Notes under the pieces: generated by a model
The model's database searches: none
Told to the model about the DNA's origin: nothing
Seen by the model: only the letters and a program-made list of their open reading frames with translations
Source of the DNA: Piscicola geometra
Taxonomy: Eukaryota > Annelida > Clitellata > Hirudinida > Piscicolidae
DNA: 64,000 nt
Assembly (NCBI GenBank): GCA_943735955.1
Contig: OX030955.1
Coordinates: 4,796,593-4,860,592, forward strand
Direction: 5' to 3'
Shown here: positions 63,726 through 64,000 of the stretch, piece by piece
Layout of the letters: each line of letters starts with the position of its first letter
How positions within the stretch are numbered: the first letter of the stretch is position 1
Position numbers and translations under genes: made by a program

Positions 63726-64000
63726 CTGGTGGTTGGGGTGTATTGGTTTTTTCGGGTGTGTTGGTGGGTTGGGAGAGGGATCTATAGGAATTAGGGTGAT
63801 TTTTTCTTGGGAAAGATAATTAATGCACTACTCTCCACCACTTACGATTGACCTCACGATCACCTCACAATCACCAATCTCTTTCATCCTTCAACATTCA
63901 TCAAACGCCCTTCACATTGCCTTCCTCCAATAAACCTCTGACCTCTCACCCAGCAGTTTCAAATAGCAACATTCATATGTACTCAACTCCCTCTACCCCC

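Overview
The window is animal nuclear DNA: AT-rich, with GT-AG introns, long Asn/Asp low-complexity coding runs, and remnants of hAT, LINE and tRNA-derived SINE elements. Orthologues of animal genes (EGR zinc-finger factor, OCIAD1, SLC46, Golgi alpha-mannosidase II, SND1) indicate a metazoan, probably an invertebrate. I cannot name the phylum. Most genes are split into short exons, so several were found only by reading exon by exon and checking splice phase.

Layout. 1-663: first two exons of TIM17 (minus; continues off the left edge). 1355-2164: ANAPC11/APC11 (plus), head-to-head with TIM17. 4254-7469: a single-exon 1071-residue Asp/Asn-rich protein of unknown function (minus). 7863-11213: a single-exon Golgi-type GH38 alpha-mannosidase II (plus). 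12119-12529: COA6 (minus, three exons), convergent with the mannosidase. About 13.1-13.5 kb: two SINE-like elements. 17880-33535: a very large EGR-family gene (minus), with one 5.56-kb exon holding the zinc fingers and a small first exon about 10 kb upstream. 33.5-44.6 kb: mostly gene-poor, with a decayed LINE reverse transcriptase. 44591-46649: a hAT transposon with 8-bp target-site duplications. 49985-51723: an SLC46-like transporter (plus, three exons). 53113-55140: OCIAD1/asrij (plus, eight exons). 57343-57758: a 29-bp minisatellite. 59038-63725: the 3' ten exons of SND1/Tudor-SN (minus; continues off the right edge), one of which is interrupted by a run of 200 N.

The genes are unrelated housekeeping, secretory and regulatory genes, and no operon-like pathway is apparent. 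Three of them (TIM17, COA6, OCIAD1) act in or near mitochondria, but nothing in the sequence suggests the clustering is functional. The most useful observations are: the exact reconstruction of TIM17, COA6, OCIAD1 and SND1 from small exons; evidence that the 200-N gap in SND1 is really a 6-bp overlap; the giant poly-Asn EGR with a distant first exon; and a hAT insertion with intact duplications. I did not find a convincing new multi-gene system.
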